A model generated the notes under the pieces. That model was not told where the DNA came from. It saw only the letters and a list, made by a program, of their open reading frames with translations, and did no database searches. DNA of 64,000 bases from Microbacterium aurantiacum (lineage in GTDB: Bacteria; Actinomycetota; Actinomycetes; Actinomycetales; Microbacteriaceae). Numbering within the stretch: the stretch's first letter is position 1; each line of letters begins with the position of its first letter. Made by a program: the position numbers and the translations under genes. Below, piece after piece: positions 16,297 through 27,022 of the stretch. Location of the stretch: positions 62,001 through 126,000 of the forward strand of contig NZ_JAJPDW010000005.1 of assembly GCF_021654035.1 (NCBI RefSeq), in the 5' to 3' direction.

Positions 16297-17763
16297 GTGA
16301 CCGAGGCCGAGTTCGTCGTCGTCGCCAATCGTCTTCCCGTCGACCGCGTCGTCGGCGCAGAGGGGGATGACGGATGGCGCCGCTCGCCCGGGGGCCTCGT
16401 CACCGCGCTCGAGCCTGTCATGCGCTCGTCGGAGGGTGCGTGGGTCGGTTGGGCGGGGAAGCCCGACCTCGAGCTGGAGCCGTTCGAATTCGACGGCACA
16501 TTCCTCGTTCCCGTTCGACTCTCGGCGCAGGACGTCGAGCAGTACTACGAGGGCATGTCGAATGACACGTTCTGGCCGCTGTATCACGACGTCATCGCCG
16601 CGCCCCGCTACCGCCGCGTGTGGTGGGAAGCCTACGTCCGCGTGAACCGGCGATTCGCGGAGGCGGCCGCGGAGGTGGCCGCCGAGGGGGCGACGGTGTG
16701 GGTGCAGGACTATCAGCTCCAGCTCGTGCCGAAGATGCTGCGCGAGCTCCGACCTGATCTGGTCATCGGCTACTTCCATCACATCCCGTTCCCCGCCCAC
16801 GGCCTCTACTCCCAGCTGCCTTGGCGTCGGCAGGTGCTCGAGGGCCTCCTCGGGGCGGACGTCATCGGGTTCCAGCGGGTCGCCGACGCCGGCAACTTCG
16901 CCCGCGCCGTCCGTCGTCAGCTGCGGTACCAGACCAAGGCATCGGGGATCTCCGTGCCGCTGGGGGACGGTTCGTACCGCAACGCCCTGGCCAAGGCCTT
17001 CCCGATCTCCATCGACGCGGAGTCGTATGTCGAACTGGCCCGCAGGCCCGAGGTGCAGCAGCGGGCCCGCGAGATCCGGGAGGGGCTGGGCAATCCGAAG
17101 CGGATCCTCCTCGGCGTGGACAGGCTCGACTACACCAAGGGCATCCGGCACCGCTTGAAGGCCTTCGGAGAGCTCCTGCAGGACGGCCGACTGACGGTCG
17201 AGGACGTCACCCTCGTCCAGGTCGCGAGCCCCAGCAGAGAGCGGGTCGAGTCCTACATGCAGCTGCGCGATGAGATCGAACTCACCGTGGGCCGCATCAA
17301 CGGGGATTTCGACACGACCGACCACACCGCCATCCGCTATCTCCATCAGGCCTATCCGAGGGAGGAGATGGTGGCGCTCTTCCTGGCCGCCGACGTCATG
17401 CTCGTCACCGCGCTCCGCGACGGGATGAACCTCGTCGCCAAGGAATACGTCGCCACCCGCACAGACAATCGCGGCGTGCTCGTCCTGAGCGAGTTCGCCG
17501 GAGCCGCGGATGAGCTGCCGAGTGCACTCCTGATCAACCCGCACGACATCGACGGTATGAAGGACCAGATCATCCGGGCGATCGAGATGCCCCCGGCGGA
17601 GCAGGGGAGGCGGATGCGATCGCTGCGCAAGAAGGTCATCGAGAGCGACGTGGCGCAGTGGTCCCGCTCGTTCCTCGCGGCCCTGGAAGCGGCGAAGCAC
17701 CGGCACACGGCCGTGGGCGGCGAACGGCAGACCGAGGGCGCGACCGCGCCGGAGGCGTCATGA
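16297..17763 (+). CDS. otsA: Trehalose-6-phosphate synthase (GT20)
   Basis: 488 aa. It joins glucose from UDP/ADP/GDP-glucose to glucose-6-phosphate. Diagnostic GT20 blocks are VVVANRLPVDRV, WVQDYQLQLVPKML, GYFHHIPFP, LGVDRLDYTKGI and TALRDGMNLVAKEYVA. The GTG start at 16297 has CAGGAG upstream and is where homology begins; a candidate -10 (TAGCCT) lies near 16256. The gene overlaps otsB by 4 bp (ATGA). Trehalose protects against osmotic and desiccation stress and feeds cell-wall glycolipids in some actinobacteria. Confidence 0.96.
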   Translation: MTEAEFVVVANRLPVDRVVGAEGDDGWRRSPGGLVTALEPVMRSSEGAWVGWAGKPDLELEPFEFDGTFLVPVRLSAQDVEQYYEGMSNDTFWPLYHDVIAAPRYRRVWWEAYVRVNRRFAEAAAEVAAEGATVWVQDYQLQLVPKMLRELRPDLVIGYFHHIPFPAHGLYSQLPWRRQVLEGLLGADVIGFQRVADAGNFARAVRRQLRYQTKASGISVPLGDGSYRNALAKAFPISIDAESYVELARRPEVQQRAREIREGLGNPKRILLGVDRLDYTKGIRHRLKAFGELLQDGRLTVEDVTLVQVASPSRERVESYMQLRDEIELTVGRINGDFDTTDHTAIRYLHQAYPREEMVALFLAADVMLVTALRDGMNLVAKEYVATRTDNRGVLVLSEFAGAADELPSALLINPHDIDGMKDQIIRAIEMPPAEQGRRMRSLRKKVIESDVAQWSRSFLAALEAAKHRHTAVGGERQTEGATAPEAS

Positions 17764-18533
17764 GCGCCGTCGACCTCACGGCCGTGACCGCGGTCGATCG
17801 CCTCCTCGTCGCCCTCGATTTCGACGGCACGCTTTCGCCGCTGGTGGATGAGCCGATGACGGCGCGGATGAGCGCCTCCGCGCGCGCCGCGGTGGAACGG
17901 CTGGTGGAGGCGCCTGGCACCACCGTCGCGCTGGTCTCCGGACGGAGTCTGCGGGATCTGCGCGTCATCGCGGAGCATGAAGACTCCTCGCGGATCCTCC
18001 TCGCCGGGTCCCACGGAGCAGAGTTCTGGAGCCCTGAGCGGGGAGTCGTCACCCATCCCGAGGACGCGGCGGCCGGTGCGCTGCGCGAGGAGCTCCAGCG
18101 TCGCGCCGAAGCGGCGACGACGGGCATGCGAGGGGTATGGATCGAGCCGAAGACCTTCGGTCTCGGGGTCCACACCCGCTCCGCCGACCGGGCGACGGAA
18201 GAGGACGCCCGGCGACGGGTGGACGCCCTCGTCGCCGAGGCGGCCCCCCACTGGCGCCGCCGCACGGGGCACAACATCGTCGAGTACGCCTTCCGCTCCG
18301 AGGGCAAGGACAGCGCGGTCGCGGAACTGCGCGCATGGACGCAGGCGGACGCGGTCGTCTTCGCCGGCGACGACGTCACCGACGAAGACGCCCTGCGCAG
18401 CCTCTCCGCCGATGACCTCGGCATCCACGTCGGTGACCGGCAGTCGGCGGCGACGCTGCGGGTGCCTGACATCGATGCCCTCGCGGACGTCCTGGTCCGT
18501 CTCGCGACGGAGCGGGTTGCGCGCGCGCAATAG
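17760..18533 (+). CDS. otsB: Trehalose-6-phosphate phosphatase
   Basis: 257 aa HAD-superfamily phosphatase completing trehalose synthesis. HAD motif I is LDFDGTLSPL (Asp20 nucleophile, Asp22 acid/base), motif II VSGRSLRDL, and motif IV FAGDDVTDEDAL. The cap domain includes GVWIEPKTFGLGVHTR. It is translationally coupled to otsA. Its TAG stop codon is also the first half of the probable -10 hexamer of ilvD. Confidence 0.95.
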   Translation: MSAVDLTAVTAVDRLLVALDFDGTLSPLVDEPMTARMSASARAAVERLVEAPGTTVALVSGRSLRDLRVIAEHEDSSRILLAGSHGAEFWSPERGVVTHPEDAAAGALREELQRRAEAATTGMRGVWIEPKTFGLGVHTRSADRATEEDARRRVDALVAEAAPHWRRRTGHNIVEYAFRSEGKDSAVAELRAWTQADAVVFAGDDVTDEDALRSLSADDLGIHVGDRQSAATLRVPDIDALADVLVRLATERVARAQ

Positions 18534-18536
18534 ACT
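18531..18536 (+). promoter_or_regulatory. Leaderless-type -10 (TAGACT) for ilvD, overlapping the otsB stop
   Basis: TAG of the hexamer is the otsB stop codon; 6 nt separate the hexamer from the ilvD ATG. Confidence 0.5.
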
Positions 18537-18542
18537 TCGGGA

Positions 18543-20246
18543 ATGCCCTCTCAGGACCCCATCGACATCAAGCCCCGTAGCCGCGTCGTCACCGACGGCA
18601 TCGAAGCCACCACCTCCCGCGGGATGCTTCGCGCCGTCGGCATGGGCGACGACGACTGGGAGAAGCCGCAGATCGGGATCGCGTCCAGCTGGAACGAGAT
18701 CACTCCGTGCAACCTCAGCCTCGATCGCCTCGCGCAGGGCGCCAAGGAAGGCGTCCACTCGGGGGGTGGCTACCCGCTGCAGTTCGGGACGATCTCGGTG
18801 TCGGACGGCATCTCGATGGGTCACGAGGGGATGCACTTCTCGCTGGTGTCGCGTGAGGTCATCGCCGATTCCGTCGAAGCGGTCATCATGGCGGAGCGGC
18901 TGGACGGCACCGTTCTCCTCGCGGGATGCGACAAGTCGATCCCCGGGATGATGATGGCCAGCGCCCGTCTCGGGCTCGCCAGCGTGTTCCTGTACGCCGG
19001 ATCCACGATGCCGGGGTGGGTCAAGCTCTCGGACGGGACCGAGAAGGACGTCACTATCATCGACTCGTTCGAAGGTGTGGGGGCGTGCCTCGCAGGCAAG
19101 ATGAGCGAAGCCGACCTCAAGCGCATCGAATGCGCGATCGTTCCCGGTGAAGGCGCCTGCGGCGGCATGTACACGGCGAACACGATGGCCTCCGTGGGTG
19201 AGGCGCTCGGGCTGAGCCTGCCGGGCTCGGCGGCGCCACCGGCGGCCGATCGGAGACGTGACTACTACGCGCACCGCTCGGGCGAGGCGGTGGTGAACCT
19301 CCTCCGTCAGGGCATCACCACGAAGGACATCCTGACCAAGGAGGCGTTCGAGAACGCCATCGCGCTCGTCATGGCGTTGGGCGGTTCGACCAACGCGGTC
19401 CTCCACCTGCTCGCCATCGCACGGGAGGCCGAGGTCGACCTCGACCTTCACGACTTCAACCGGATCGGCGACAAGACGCCCCACATCGCCGACATGAAGC
19501 CGTTCGGTCAGTTCGTGATGAACGACGTCGACCGCCACGGTGGCATCCCCGTCGTGATGAAGGCGATGCTCGACGAGGGTCTCCTGCACGGTGACGCGCT
19601 GACCGTGACGGGCAAGACCCTCGCCGAGAATCTTAAGGATCTCGCCCCCGAGCCGATCGACGGCAAGGTCATCCACCGCTTGGACGACCCGATCCACGCC
19701 ACGGGCGGCATCACGATCCTGCACGGATCGCTCGCTCCCGAAGGCGCCGTCGTGAAGACCGCCGGGTTCGACGCCTCCGTATTCGAGGGGCCGGCCCGGG
19801 TGTTCGAGCGCGAGCGCTCGGCGATGGACGCACTCGAGGCGGGCGAGATCACAAAGGGCGACGTGATCGTGATCCGCTACGAAGGCCCCAAGGGTGGGCC
19901 GGGAATGCGCGAGATGCTCGCCATCACCGCCGCCATCAAGGGAGCCGGCCTCGGAAAAGATGTACTACTCTTGACGGACGGCAGATTCTCGGGCGGCACA
20001 ACCGGCCTGTGCATCGGCCACATAGCACCCGAAGCGGTGGACGCTGGTCCCATCGCCTTCGTGCGCGATGGTGATCTGATACGGGTCGATATCGCTGCTC
20101 GCACTCTCGACCTACTCGTCGACGATGCAGAGCTCGACTCCCGCCGCGACGGCTGGGAGCCGTTGCCCCCGCGCTATACCCGTGGCGTCCTGGCCAAGTA
20201 CTCCCGTCTCGTGCGCTCCGCTGCGGAGGGCGCGGTCACGGGCTGA
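18543..20246 (+). CDS. ilvD: Dihydroxy-acid dehydratase
   Basis: 567 aa Fe-S dehydratase making 2-oxoisovalerate and 2-oxo-3-methylvalerate for valine, leucine and isoleucine. Signature regions are the first cluster Cys in [12 protein letters not shown], the second in [15 protein letters not shown], and the third in [22 protein letters not shown]. The C-terminal domain has [23 protein letters not shown]. Length is typical. It is the first gene of ilvD-ilvB-ilvN-ilvC on one strand. Confidence 0.97.
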   Translation: MPSQDPIDIKPRSRVVTDGIEATTSRGMLRAVGMGDDDWEKPQIGIASSWNEITPCNLSLDRLAQGAKEGVHSGGGYPLQFGTISVSDGISMGHEGMHFSLVSREVIADSVEAVIMAERLDGTVLLAGCDKSIPGMMMASARLGLASVFLYAGSTMPGWVKLSDGTEKDVTIIDSFEGVGACLAGKMSEADLKRIECAIVPGEGACGGMYTANTMASVGEALGLSLPGSAAPPAADRRRDYYAHRSGEAVVNLLRQGITTKDILTKEAFENAIALVMALGGSTNAVLHLLAIAREAEVDLDLHDFNRIGDKTPHIADMKPFGQFVMNDVDRHGGIPVVMKAMLDEGLLHGDALTVTGKTLAENLKDLAPEPIDGKVIHRLDDPIHATGGITILHGSLAPEGAVVKTAGFDASVFEGPARVFERERSAMDALEAGEITKGDVIVIRYEGPKGGPGMREMLAITAAIKGAGLGKDVLLLTDGRFSGGTTGLCIGHIAPEAVDAGPIAFVRDGDLIRVDIAARTLDLLVDDAELDSRRDGWEPLPPRYTRGVLAKYSRLVRSAAEGAVTG

Positions 20247-20288
20247 CGGCCCCACACTCCACCCATCTCGTATCGAGGAATCATCACC

Positions 20289-22094
20289 ATGCCCGCCGAA
20301 ACAGCAACGGCCCTTCCCCGGCCCCCCGCCCGCACCGCGTCCGCGCCCGTGCTCACCGGCGCACAGGCGGTCGTCCGCTCGCTCGAACTGCTCGGTGTGA
20401 CCGACGTGTTCGGTCTCCCGGGCGGCGCGATCCTGCCGGTGTACGACCCCCTGATGGACACTTCGGAGATCCGCCACATCCTCGTGCGCCATGAGCAGGG
20501 GGCCGGCCACGCCGCGGAAGGCTACGCCGCGGCGTCCAACAAGATCGGGGTCGCCATCGCGACCTCCGGCCCCGGTGCCACGAACCTCGTGACGGCGATC
20601 GCCGATGCGTACATGGACTCCGTCCCGCTCGTCTGCATCACCGGACAGGTGTTCTCGACGTTGATGGGAACGGACGCCTTCCAGGAGGCGGACATCGTCG
20701 GCATCACGATGCCGATCACCAAGCACTCCTTCCTCGTCAAGGACGCGGAGGACATCCCCGGCGCCATCGCCGCGGCGTTCGAGGTGGCCTCGACGGGTCG
20801 TCCCGGGCCGGTGCTCGTGGACATCACGAAGGACGCCCAGCAGGCGGAGGCGCCGTTCGTATGGCCCCCCAAGATCGACCTGCCCGGCTACCGCCCCGTC
20901 ACCAAGGCGCACGGCAAGCAGATCCAGGCCGCCGCGCAGCTCATCGCGGAGGCGAAGAAGCCGGTCCTCTACGTCGGCGGCGGCATCATCCGCGCCCGGG
21001 CGTCCGAGGAGCTGCTGTCCCTCGCCGAGTCCACCGGCGCACCGGTGGTCACCACGCTGATGGCGCGGGGCGCGTTCCCCGACTCGCATGAACAGCACCT
21101 CGGGATGCCGGGGATGCACGGGACCGTACCCGCGGTCCTCGCCCTCCAGGAGGCGGACCTGCTCATCACCCTGGGGGCGCGGTTCGATGACCGCGTCACC
21201 GGGAAGGCCGCCCTCTTCGCTCCGCACGCGAAGGTCATCCACGTCGACATCGACCCCGCGGAGATCTCCAAGATCCGCACCGCGGATGTGCCGATCGTCG
21301 GCGACCTCAAGGACGTCCTCGTCGATCTCGACGCCGCCTTCCGCGGTGCGATCGACGGAGCACGCCCGGACATCTCGGAGTGGTGGTCGTTCCTGGACGG
21401 ACTGCGATCGGAGTTCCCCCTCGGATACGCACCCACCTCCGACGGTCTTCTCGCGCCCCAGTATGTGATCCAGCGGATCGGCGAGCTCACGGGCCCGGAG
21501 GGCGTGTACGCCGCCGGCGTGGGGCAGCACCAGATGTGGGCGGCCCAGTTCATCAAGTACGAGCGTCCGAACGCCTGGTTGAACTCCGGGGGAGCCGGAA
21601 CGATGGGCTACGCCGTTCCCGCCGCGATGGGAGCGAAGGTCGCCGAACCGGAGCGCACCGTGTGGGCGATCGACGGCGACGGATGCTTCCAGATGACCAA
21701 TCAGGAGCTTGCGACCTGCGCGATCAACAACATCCCGATCAAGGTCGCGATCATCAACAACTCCTCCCTCGGCATGGTGCGCCAGTGGCAGACCCTCTTC
21801 TACGACGGTCGCTACTCGCACACGAACCTCAACACCGGACACGGCTCGATCCGCATCCCCGACTTCGTCAAGCTCGCCGAGGCCTACGGGTGCCTCGCGA
21901 TCCGCGTGGAGAAGGAGGAGGACGTGGATGCCGCGATCAAGACGGCTCTGGAGACCGACGACCGTCCCGTCGTCATCGACTTCGTCGTGAGTGCGGATGC
22001 GATGGTGTGGCCGATGGTGCCGCAGGGCGTCAGCAACAGCTACGTGCAGTACGCCCGCGACCACTCGCCCGCCTTCGGCGAGCAGGAGGACTGA
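20289..22094 (+). CDS. ilvB: Acetolactate synthase large (catalytic) subunit
   Basis: 601 aa thiamine-diphosphate enzyme that condenses pyruvate with pyruvate or 2-oxobutyrate. The catalytic Glu is in [15 protein letters not shown]. The FAD/ThDP middle domain follows, and the ThDP motif is [17 protein letters not shown] ... [13 protein letters not shown]. The ATG has GAGGAA about 12 nt upstream, only 42 bp after ilvD, so co-transcription is likely. I see no leader peptide in this short gap. Confidence 0.97.
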   Translation: MPAETATALPRPPARTASAPVLTGAQAVVRSLELLGVTDVFGLPGGAILPVYDPLMDTSEIRHILVRHEQGAGHAAEGYAAASNKIGVAIATSGPGATNLVTAIADAYMDSVPLVCITGQVFSTLMGTDAFQEADIVGITMPITKHSFLVKDAEDIPGAIAAAFEVASTGRPGPVLVDITKDAQQAEAPFVWPPKIDLPGYRPVTKAHGKQIQAAAQLIAEAKKPVLYVGGGIIRARASEELLSLAESTGAPVVTTLMARGAFPDSHEQHLGMPGMHGTVPAVLALQEADLLITLGARFDDRVTGKAALFAPHAKVIHVDIDPAEISKIRTADVPIVGDLKDVLVDLDAAFRGAIDGARPDISEWWSFLDGLRSEFPLGYAPTSDGLLAPQYVIQRIGELTGPEGVYAAGVGQHQMWAAQFIKYERPNAWLNSGGAGTMGYAVPAAMGAKVAEPERTVWAIDGDGCFQMTNQELATCAINNIPIKVAIINNSSLGMVRQWQTLFYDGRYSHTNLNTGHGSIRIPDFVKLAEAYGCLAIRVEKEEDVDAAIKTALETDDRPVVIDFVVSADAMVWPMVPQGVSNSYVQYARDHSPAFGEQED

Positions 22095-22095
22095 G

Positions 22096-23713
<1,618 letters not shown>

Positions 23714-23749
23714 CCTCTCTCACGTCCGGCGCACACGTCCGGCGACTCC

Positions 23750-23787
23750 GGCTCCCGCCCCCGCATCCAGGGGCGGGAGCCTTCTTC
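23750..23787 (+). terminator. Rho-independent-like terminator after ilvC
   Basis: GGCTCCCGCCCC / GGGGCGGGAGCC, a 12-bp perfect stem with an 8-nt loop, followed by TTCTTC. It closes the ilv operon. Confidence 0.82.
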
Positions 23788-23797
23788 GTCGCCGCGT

Positions 23798-23803
23798 TAG
23801 GCT
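23798..23803 (+). promoter_or_regulatory. Leaderless-type -10 (TAGGCT) for the gene at 23810
   Basis: Just after the ilvC terminator, with a 6-nt spacer to the GTG. Confidence 0.5.
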
Positions 23804-23809
23804 GAGCGG

Positions 23810-24286
23810 GTGAACGCGAGAGCCGATGACGACGCCCTGAGCTGGTCGGGGGACGACGATCCCACACTGGACGTCGGCTCGGAGGATGCTCCGGCTCTTC
23901 CGCCCGGATACACGGCGGTCGGTCGCGGCAGCGCCGCGACGACGGGCCCGTCGGAGGTGCCGTCCCCGTCCGCGCCCGGCGCGGACCACGAGGTTTCGAC
24001 CGGCGGTGCGGGGAATGCGGCGCTGATAGCCGTCGGTGTTCTGGGTGGGGTGTATCTGCTCTACGCCATCGGCTGGCTGCTCGGCGGACTCCGGCTGCAG
24101 GAGCGCATCGTGCCCGATGCGATGCTCATCGTCAGCACGGCTGTCGCCGTCGCGGCGCCGGCGATCTGGTTCGGCGCGGTCATGCTCCTCACGCGCACCG
24201 CCCCCCGATGGGCGCGGTTCGCCTGGCTGCTCGCGGGGGCGCTCATCCTCGTTCCCTGGCCGTTCCTCACGATCGGACCCGTGTGA
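23810..24286 (+). CDS. Hypothetical membrane protein
   Basis: 158 aa. The first ~60 residues are acidic and disordered-looking (DDDALSWSGDDD, then Pro/Ser-rich), followed by three hydrophobic segments at about residues 66-88, 98-120 and 133-152. No family recognised. The GTG start is fixed by TAGGCT exactly 6 nt upstream. Its stop overlaps the next small membrane gene (TGATG), implying a two-gene membrane unit of unknown role. Confidence 0.78.
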   Translation: MNARADDDALSWSGDDDPTLDVGSEDAPALPPGYTAVGRGSAATTGPSEVPSPSAPGADHEVSTGGAGNAALIAVGVLGGVYLLYAIGWLLGGLRLQERIVPDAMLIVSTAVAVAAPAIWFGAVMLLTRTAPRWARFAWLLAGALILVPWPFLTIGPV

Positions 24287-24648
24287 TGACCGAAACCGCA
24301 CCGCCGACGCAGGCGCGGCCCCGCGCCCCCCTGTGGCTCATCGTCGCCATCGCCGCAATGGCGGGGCTCTTCTTCGCCTACGCCGTCTGGAGCGCGGTGG
24401 GCAACCTGATCCAGACCGTGGCGTTCTACAGTGAGGCGGGCTTCAGCCTCAACGCCCTCGGATGGTTCGTCTGGCTCTTCGCCGCGCTCTTCCCCGTCCT
24501 GGTGTGGTCCGCCGCGTTCACCCTCGGCTTCCGCCGTCGCGCCCACGAACTCGCGCTGATCATGCTGGGCGGGCTCGCCCTGGTCGCGGTGTTCTGGCTC
24601 AACATCCTGTCCTACGTGTCGCTGAACACCTCGTCACTCCTCAGCTGA
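24286..24648 (+). CDS. Small membrane protein
   Basis: 120 aa. A short hydrophilic N-terminus is followed by three hydrophobic segments at about residues 17-38, 59-80 and 87-108, with a FRRRAHE loop before the last. No family recognised. Its ATG shares one base with the preceding stop (TGATG), so translation is probably coupled. Confidence 0.76.
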   Translation: MTETAPPTQARPRAPLWLIVAIAAMAGLFFAYAVWSAVGNLIQTVAFYSEAGFSLNALGWFVWLFAALFPVLVWSAAFTLGFRRRAHELALIMLGGLALVAVFWLNILSYVSLNTSSLLS

Positions 24649-24683
24649 TCCGTCACACGTGCGGGCGAGGCGCGAGCCCGCGC

Positions 24684-24689
24684 TAGGCT
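24684..24689 (+). promoter_or_regulatory. Candidate -10 (TAGGCT) for serA
   Basis: Would give a GC-rich 5' UTR of about 80 nt before the GTG at 24775. I looked for a leader ORF or riboswitch in it and saw none. Confidence 0.4.
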
Positions 24690-24774
24690 TGCTGGCGGCC
24701 CGCCGCGCGCCCGCTGCAGGCGCGGCATCCTGCACCGCCCTGCGCCGTCGCGCTCTGCCCCGAAGGAATCACCT

Positions 24775-26379
24775 GTGACGAAGCCTGTCGTCCTCATCGC
24801 CGAAGAGCTCTCTCCCGCCACGATCGACGCCCTCGGGCCCGATTTCGACGTGCGCCACGTGGACGGGACCGATCGGCCCGCGCTCCTCTCCGCCCTCGCG
24901 GATGCGCAGGCGGTCCTGGTGCGCTCGGCGACGAAGATCGACGGCGAGGCACTGGCCGCGGCGCCCGGGCTGAAGGTCGTCGCCCGCGCCGGTGTCGGGC
25001 TCGACAACGTCGACATCAAGGCCGCCACGACGGCGGGCGTCATGGTCGTCAACGCGCCGACGTCCAACGTCATCTCCGCCGCGGAGCTCACCGTCGGCCA
25101 CATCCTGAGCATCGCCCGTCACATCCCCGCAGCCCACGCGTCGCTCGCCGCGGGGCAGTGGAAGCGCAGCTCGTTCACGGGAACGGAGCTGTTCGAGAAG
25201 ACTGTCGGCATCTTCGGGCTCGGCCGCATCGGCGCTCTGGTCGCCGAGCGTCTGCGCGCCTTCGGCGTGCGCGTCGTCGGCTACGACCCCTATGTCACTC
25301 CGGTCCGTGCGCAGCAGCTGCAGATCGAGCTCCTCTCGTTCGACGAGGTCCTCCGTCAGAGCGACGTGATCACCGTGCACATGCCCAAGACCCCCGAGAC
25401 GACCGGCATGATCGGCGCCGAGCAGCTGGCCATGATGAAGCCGACCGCCGCGGTCGTCAACGTCGCCCGCGGCGGCCTGATCGACGAGCAGGCGCTGTTC
25501 GACGCGCTCACCGACGGCACCATCGCCGCGGCGGGTCTGGACGTCTTCACCGCAGAGCCGCCGGCGGCGGACTCCGTCGCCGCCCGCCTGGTCGCCCTCC
25601 CCAACGTCGTCGCGACACCGCACCTGGGTGCGAGCACCGACGAGGCGCAGGAGAAGGCCGGTGTGTCGGTCGCGCGGTCGGTGAAGCTCGCCCTCGAGGG
25701 CGATCTCGTCCCCGATGCGGTGAACGTCGCCGGCGGCGTCATCGATCCCTTCGTCCGCCCCGGCATCGCTCTCGTGGAGAAGCTCGGCCAGTTCTTCACG
25801 GCGCTCTCGCCGGCGGCCTTGACGAGCCTGGACATCGAGGTGCGCGGCGAGCTCGCGGCCTACGACGTGAGCGTCTACCGTCTCGCGGCGCTCAAGGGCA
25901 TCTTCACCAACGTGGTCAGCGACACCGTGTCCTACGTCAACGCGCCCCTCTTCGCCGAGCAGCGTGGCATCGAGACCCGTCTCATCGTCGAATCCGAGAG
26001 CCCGCTGTACCGGAACATCACGACGCTCCGCGGCACGCTGTCGGACGGCTCGGTCCTCACGGTGTCGGGAACCCTCGCGGGTACGCGCATGATTCCGAAG
26101 GTGGTCGGGATCAACGACTACGAGATCGAGGTTGCGCTCGCGCACCACCACGTGGTGATGCGGTACGCGGATCGTCCGGGAATCGTCGCCATCTACGGGC
26201 AGAAGCTGGGAGCGGCGGGCATCAACATCGAGGCGCTCCAGGTGGCGCAGCCGGACGGTTCCGGTCGCGCGCTGTCCGTGCTCACCGTCGGCGCGTCGGT
26301 GCCGGAGGAGATCCTCGACGAGATGCGCGAGGCCACGGGCGCGGATCTCTTCCGTCAGATCGAGATCACCGAGGACTGA
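24775..26379 (+). CDS. serA: D-3-phosphoglycerate dehydrogenase
   Basis: 534 aa, first step of serine synthesis. This is the long form: substrate and NAD domains first (GLGRIGALVAERLRAFGV; Glu and His of the active site in TAEPP and VVATPHLGAS), then an intervening domain of about 130 residues, then a C-terminal ACT domain (VVMRYADRPGIVAIYGQKLGAAGINIEAL) for serine feedback. GTG 24775 has GAAGGA about 8 nt upstream. It overlaps the tail of the convergent TetR gene by 14 bp. Confidence 0.96.
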   Translation: MTKPVVLIAEELSPATIDALGPDFDVRHVDGTDRPALLSALADAQAVLVRSATKIDGEALAAAPGLKVVARAGVGLDNVDIKAATTAGVMVVNAPTSNVISAAELTVGHILSIARHIPAAHASLAAGQWKRSSFTGTELFEKTVGIFGLGRIGALVAERLRAFGVRVVGYDPYVTPVRAQQLQIELLSFDEVLRQSDVITVHMPKTPETTGMIGAEQLAMMKPTAAVVNVARGGLIDEQALFDALTDGTIAAAGLDVFTAEPPAADSVAARLVALPNVVATPHLGASTDEAQEKAGVSVARSVKLALEGDLVPDAVNVAGGVIDPFVRPGIALVEKLGQFFTALSPAALTSLDIEVRGELAAYDVSVYRLAALKGIFTNVVSDTVSYVNAPLFAEQRGIETRLIVESESPLYRNITTLRGTLSDGSVLTVSGTLAGTRMIPKVVGINDYEIEVALAHHHVVMRYADRPGIVAIYGQKLGAAGINIEALQVAQPDGSGRALSVLTVGASVPEEILDEMREATGADLFRQIEITED

Positions 26380-26947
26380 TCGCGGGCGACGGGGCATCGA
26401 CCCCGTCGCGTGACGCCTTCTCCACGAGGGCGATCAGCGCATCGAGCTCCGGCCCTTCGGGGACCGGCCCGGGGATCGACCCGCCGGCGAGCGCGTTGTT
26501 GAAGTAGAGGCCGTCGCTGACGAGCATCACGAGATTCAGCGCGGTCTCGTCGCGCGCGTGCGGCCGCAGCACGCGCGCCCACTCGTCGCGGATGGCGCGG
26601 AGGGCGTCGCCCGCGGCGTCCTTCCCGCCCTGCGCCAGACGCGACGCGGCGAGGATCGCCCGGTCGAGCGGGTCGTTCTGCATGATCGACGACCGCAGGA
26701 AGTAGGCGATCGCCCCGTCCTCCGCGGCCTCGATCGCGGCGACATCCTCCGCGACGAGGATGCGGAGGCGCTCGAGGAGCGCGCCCTCCAACGCTTCCTT
26801 CGATGCGAAGTGGTACAGCAGGCCTCCCTTGGAGACGCCGGCGGCGCGTGCGGTGGCGTCCATCGTCGCGGCCCGATCACCGTCGTCGACCAGGATCGCC
26901 TCGAACGCGTCGAGGACGCGTTCCTTCGCAAGCGGGGGACGACTCAT
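26366..26947 (-). CDS. TetR family transcriptional repressor
   Basis: 193 aa. The N-terminal helix-turn-helix is MDATARAAGVSKGGLLYHFASKEAL (residues ~25-50, shown here as recognised rather than exhaustively aligned). The C-terminal half is the variable ligand-binding domain. It is divergent from a drug-efflux MFS gene with a clear inverted repeat between them, so it is very probably the efflux repressor. ATG 26947 has TACGAT 7 nt upstream. Confidence 0.9.
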   Translation of the reverse strand: MSRPPLAKERVLDAFEAILVDDGDRAATMDATARAAGVSKGGLLYHFASKEALEGALLERLRILVAEDVAAIEAAEDGAIAYFLRSSIMQNDPLDRAILAASRLAQGGKDAAGDALRAIRDEWARVLRPHARDETALNLVMLVSDGLYFNNALAGGSIPGPVPEGPELDALIALVEKASRDGVDAPSPAISPR

Positions 26948-26954
26948 GCTGTCG

Positions 26955-26960
26955 ATCGTA
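26955..26960 (-). promoter_or_regulatory. Leaderless-type -10 (TACGAT) for the tetR-type gene
   Basis: Spacer of 7 nt to ATG 26947. It lies about 27 bp from the inverted-repeat operator. Confidence 0.4.
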
Positions 26961-26986
26961 TCGACGGGATCTCCGGCATCCTGATA

Positions 26987-27008
26987 CTATACCGGCTGGA
27001 CGGTATAG
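26987..27008. promoter_or_regulatory. TetR-type operator, CTATACCG-n6-CGGTATAG
   Basis: Perfect 8-bp inverted repeat with a 6-bp spacer, ending 14 bp before the MFS ATG. It covers the likely core promoter of the efflux gene, so repressor binding would block transcription. Confidence 0.8.
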
Positions 27009-27022
27009 AAACTGGAGCGACC

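Noticed and set aside
24649-24774. Riboswitch or attenuator upstream of serA
   Set aside because: A 5' UTR of about 80 nt is likely, but I found no conserved fold and no short ORF with runs of regulatory codons.
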